Source: Silanimonas sp044377035 (GTDB taxonomy: Bacteria; Pseudomonadota; Gammaproteobacteria; Xanthomonadales; Xanthomonadaceae). From it: a stretch of DNA of 64,000 nt. Below, in pieces: positions 62,553 to 64,000 of this stretch (its first letter is position 1; each line of letters opens with the position of its first letter). The translations under genes and the position numbers were made by a program. The DNA lies in assembly GCF_044377035.1 (NCBI RefSeq), contig NZ_JBILJW010000018.1, positions 7,471 through 71,470 on the forward strand. Direction: 5' to 3'. Under the pieces are notes generated by a model. It did not search any database and had not been told where the DNA came from. It saw only the letters and a program-made list of their open reading frames with translations.

Positions 62553-64000
62553 TCAGAACTTACCGTAGTAACCCTCTTTGAGCGCATCGAACAGGTTGGC
62601 GGCGGTGTGCATCTCGCCGTCGTACTCGATCTGCTCGTTGCCCTTCACCTCGACCACGCTGCCGTCTTCGAGCTCGAAGCGATAGGTCGTGTTCTCGAGG
62701 TCCTTCTCCTTCACCAGCACGCCCTGGAAGGCGGCCGGGTTGAAGCGGAAGGTGGTGCAACCCTTGAGGCCCTTCTCGTGGGCGTAGCGGTAGATGTCCT
62801 TGAAGTCCTCGTACGGGAAGTCCGTCGGGACGTTCGCCGTCTTGGAGATCGAGGAGTCAATCCAGATCTGCGAGGCGGCCTGGATATCCACGTGCTCCTT
62901 CGGCGAGATGTCGTCCGCGGCGATGAAGTAGTCCGGCAGCTTCGCTTCCGGGTCATCGCTGTACGGCATCGCCTTCGGGTTCACCAGCTCGCGGTAGGCC
63001 AGCAGCTCGAAGCTGTAGACGTCCACCTTCTCCTTCGACTTCTTGCCTTCGCGGATCACGTTGCGCGAGTAGTGGTGCGCGAACGAGGGTTCGATGCCGT
63101 TGGAGGCGTTGTTGGCCAGCGAGAGCGAAATCGTTCCGGTCGGCGCGATCGAGCTGTGGTGGGTGAAGCGGGCGCCGGTGTCGGCGAGCTTCTGCACCAG
63201 CTCGGGCGCCACGCCGGCGACGCGCTGCATGTAGCGGCTGTACTTGGCGTGCAGCAGGCGGCCCTTGATGGCATCGCCCACCTTGAAGCCGTCCTTCGCC
63301 ATCTCCGGACGCTTGCGCAGCATCTCGGCGGTGACGGTGAAGTCCTCGTCCATGATCGGGGCCGGGCCCTTCTCCTCGGCGAGCGCCAGCGCCACTTCCC
63401 AGCCGGCGACGGCCATCTCGCGCGACACGGCCTCGGTGAACTCGCAGCTCTCCGGCGAGCCGTACTTCATGCGCATCATGGTCATCGTCGAGCCGAGGCC
63501 GAGGAAGCCCATGCCGTGGCGGCGCTTGCGCATGATCTCGATGCGCTGCTGCTCGAGCGGCAGGCCGTTCACTTCGACGACGTTGTCGAGCATGCGGGTG
63601 AACACGCGCACGACTTCCTTGTATTCCTCCCAGTCGAAGCGCGCCTTGTCGGTGAACGGATCACGCACGAACTTGGTGAGGTTCACCGAGCCCAGCAGGC
63701 AGGCGCCGTAGGGCGGCAGCGGCTGCTCGCCGCAGGGGTTGGTCGCGCGGATCGCCTCGCAGAACCAGTTGTTGTTCATCTCATTGACGCGGTCGATGAG
63801 GATGAAGCCCGGCTCGGCGAAGTCGTAGGTGGACGTCATGATCATGTCCCACAGGCCGCGCGCCCGGGCGCGGCTGTAGACCCGGCACGCCACCATGCCG
63901 TCGTCGCGGCTCACGTAGCCCTTGCTCGTCGGCCAATCGCGCCAGATGACCTGGTTCGCGTCGGCAAGATCGATGTCGCCGATTTCCTTGTCGCTGATCG
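62553..64000 (-). CDS. nrdJ: B12-dependent ribonucleotide reductase NrdJ, C-terminal part (cut by window edge)
   Basis: The frame is open from base 64000 down to the stop at 62553, giving about 482 residues without the true start. Class II reductase features are NPCGEQPLPPYGACLLGSVN with the catalytic Cys loop, FITVDRVN-like ILIDRVNEMNNN, and SIAPTGTISLSLANNASNG, which binds phosphate. It needs adenosylcobalamin and makes dNDP/dNTP without oxygen dependence. Its C-terminus lacks the TSCPD and Cys-rich tail, which are encoded by the separate downstream gene. Confidence 0.92.
   Translation of the reverse strand, partial: ISDKEIGDIDLADANQVIWRDWPTSKGYVSRDDGMVACRVYSRARARGLWDMIMTSTYDFAEPGFILIDRVNEMNNNWFCEAIRATNPCGEQPLPPYGACLLGSVNLTKFVRDPFTDKARFDWEEYKEVVRVFTRMLDNVVEVNGLPLEQQRIEIMRKRRHGMGFLGLGSTMTMMRMKYGSPESCEFTEAVSREMAVAGWEVALALAEEKGPAPIMDEDFTVTAEMLRKRPEMAKDGFKVGDAIKGRLLHAKYSRYMQRVAGVAPELVQKLADTGARFTHHSSIAPTGTISLSLANNASNGIEPSFAHHYSRNVIREGKKSKEKVDVYSFELLAYRELVNPKAMPYSDDPEAKLPDYFIAADDISPKEHVDIQAASQIWIDSSISKTANVPTDFPYEDFKDIYRYAHEKGLKGCTTFRFNPAAFQGVLVKEKDLENTTYRFELEDGSVVEVKGNEQIEYDGEMHTAANLFDALKEGYYGKF

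Overview
The window is a chromosomal segment of a high-GC gammaproteobacterium, most likely a Xanthomonadales (Lysobacteraceae) relative of Lysobacter, Luteimonas or Silanimonas. The case rests on very strong GC bias, a PepSY-PhoP-PhoQ operon, an extended TrpS, a MarR-controlled homogentisate operon, a secreted ExeM-type nuclease and a split B12-dependent ribonucleotide reductase. Species cannot be fixed from sequence reading alone. No insertion sequence, prophage, integron or CRISPR array was seen. The content is mainly core metabolism with short overlapping operons.

Layout. 1-2.3 kb: an OmpA/DUF4398 envelope pair, then the twitching ATPase pilU. 2.3-11.3 kb: aromatic amino acid catabolism, with maiA standing slightly apart, an hppD-hmgA-fah operon facing a MarR regulator across a perfect palindrome, two transporters (POT and AbgT families) and tryptophan dioxygenase kynA. 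11.5-18.8 kb: a 1208-residue extracellular nuclease, then a three-gene 2-oxoacid dehydrogenase operon (E1 alpha, E1 beta, E2). 18.8-24.2 kb: an HPF-like ribosome factor, a DUF2892 membrane protein behind Fnr-like sites, a Crp/Fnr regulator, trpS with a C-terminal add-on domain, an entericidin, arginase and tRNA-Thr(UGU). 24.2-28.9 kb: a tightly overlapping operon fakA-fakB fusion > plsY > birA > coaX > SPOR protein. 29-41.7 kb: MtfA peptidase, PhoPQ with a PepSY protein, a CtlX-like hydrolase with dusA, a metal/corrinoid binding protein with an MFS carrier, GFA and NlpE-like proteins, TonB and lexA. 41.7-50.5 kb: pdxH, a YpfJ protease, an acyl-CoA dehydrogenase, aroK-aroB, an FAD-linked dehydrogenase, a 456-base gene-free block with inverted repeats, and a Nudix hydrolase. 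50.6-64 kb: a bestrophin-like protein, a BNR/sialidase-like secreted protein, a HAD hydrolase, an esterase-Baeyer-Villiger monooxygenase fusion, a TraB protein, a DUF1272-GNAT fusion with a diguanylate cyclase, a WYL regulator with its likely operator, and nrdJ split into two genes separated by a histone H1-like gene.

How the genes work together. HPPD, HmgA, Fah and MaiA carry 4-hydroxyphenylpyruvate through homogentisate to fumarate and acetoacetate. The FakA-FakB fusion would make acyl phosphate, the substrate of PlsY encoded 4 bases into its 3' end, so exogenous fatty acid could be channelled to phospholipid. NrdJ needs adenosylcobalamin, which fits the BtuF-like protein in the window.

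The most notable observations are the kinase fusion upstream of plsY, the esterase-monooxygenase fusion, a run of nine A residues (a slippery A_AAA_AAC) in the nrdJ C-terminal gene whose two alternative frames both stop within four codons, the DUF1272-GNAT and TrpS-DUF1508-like fusions, and several perfect palindromes next to regulator genes.
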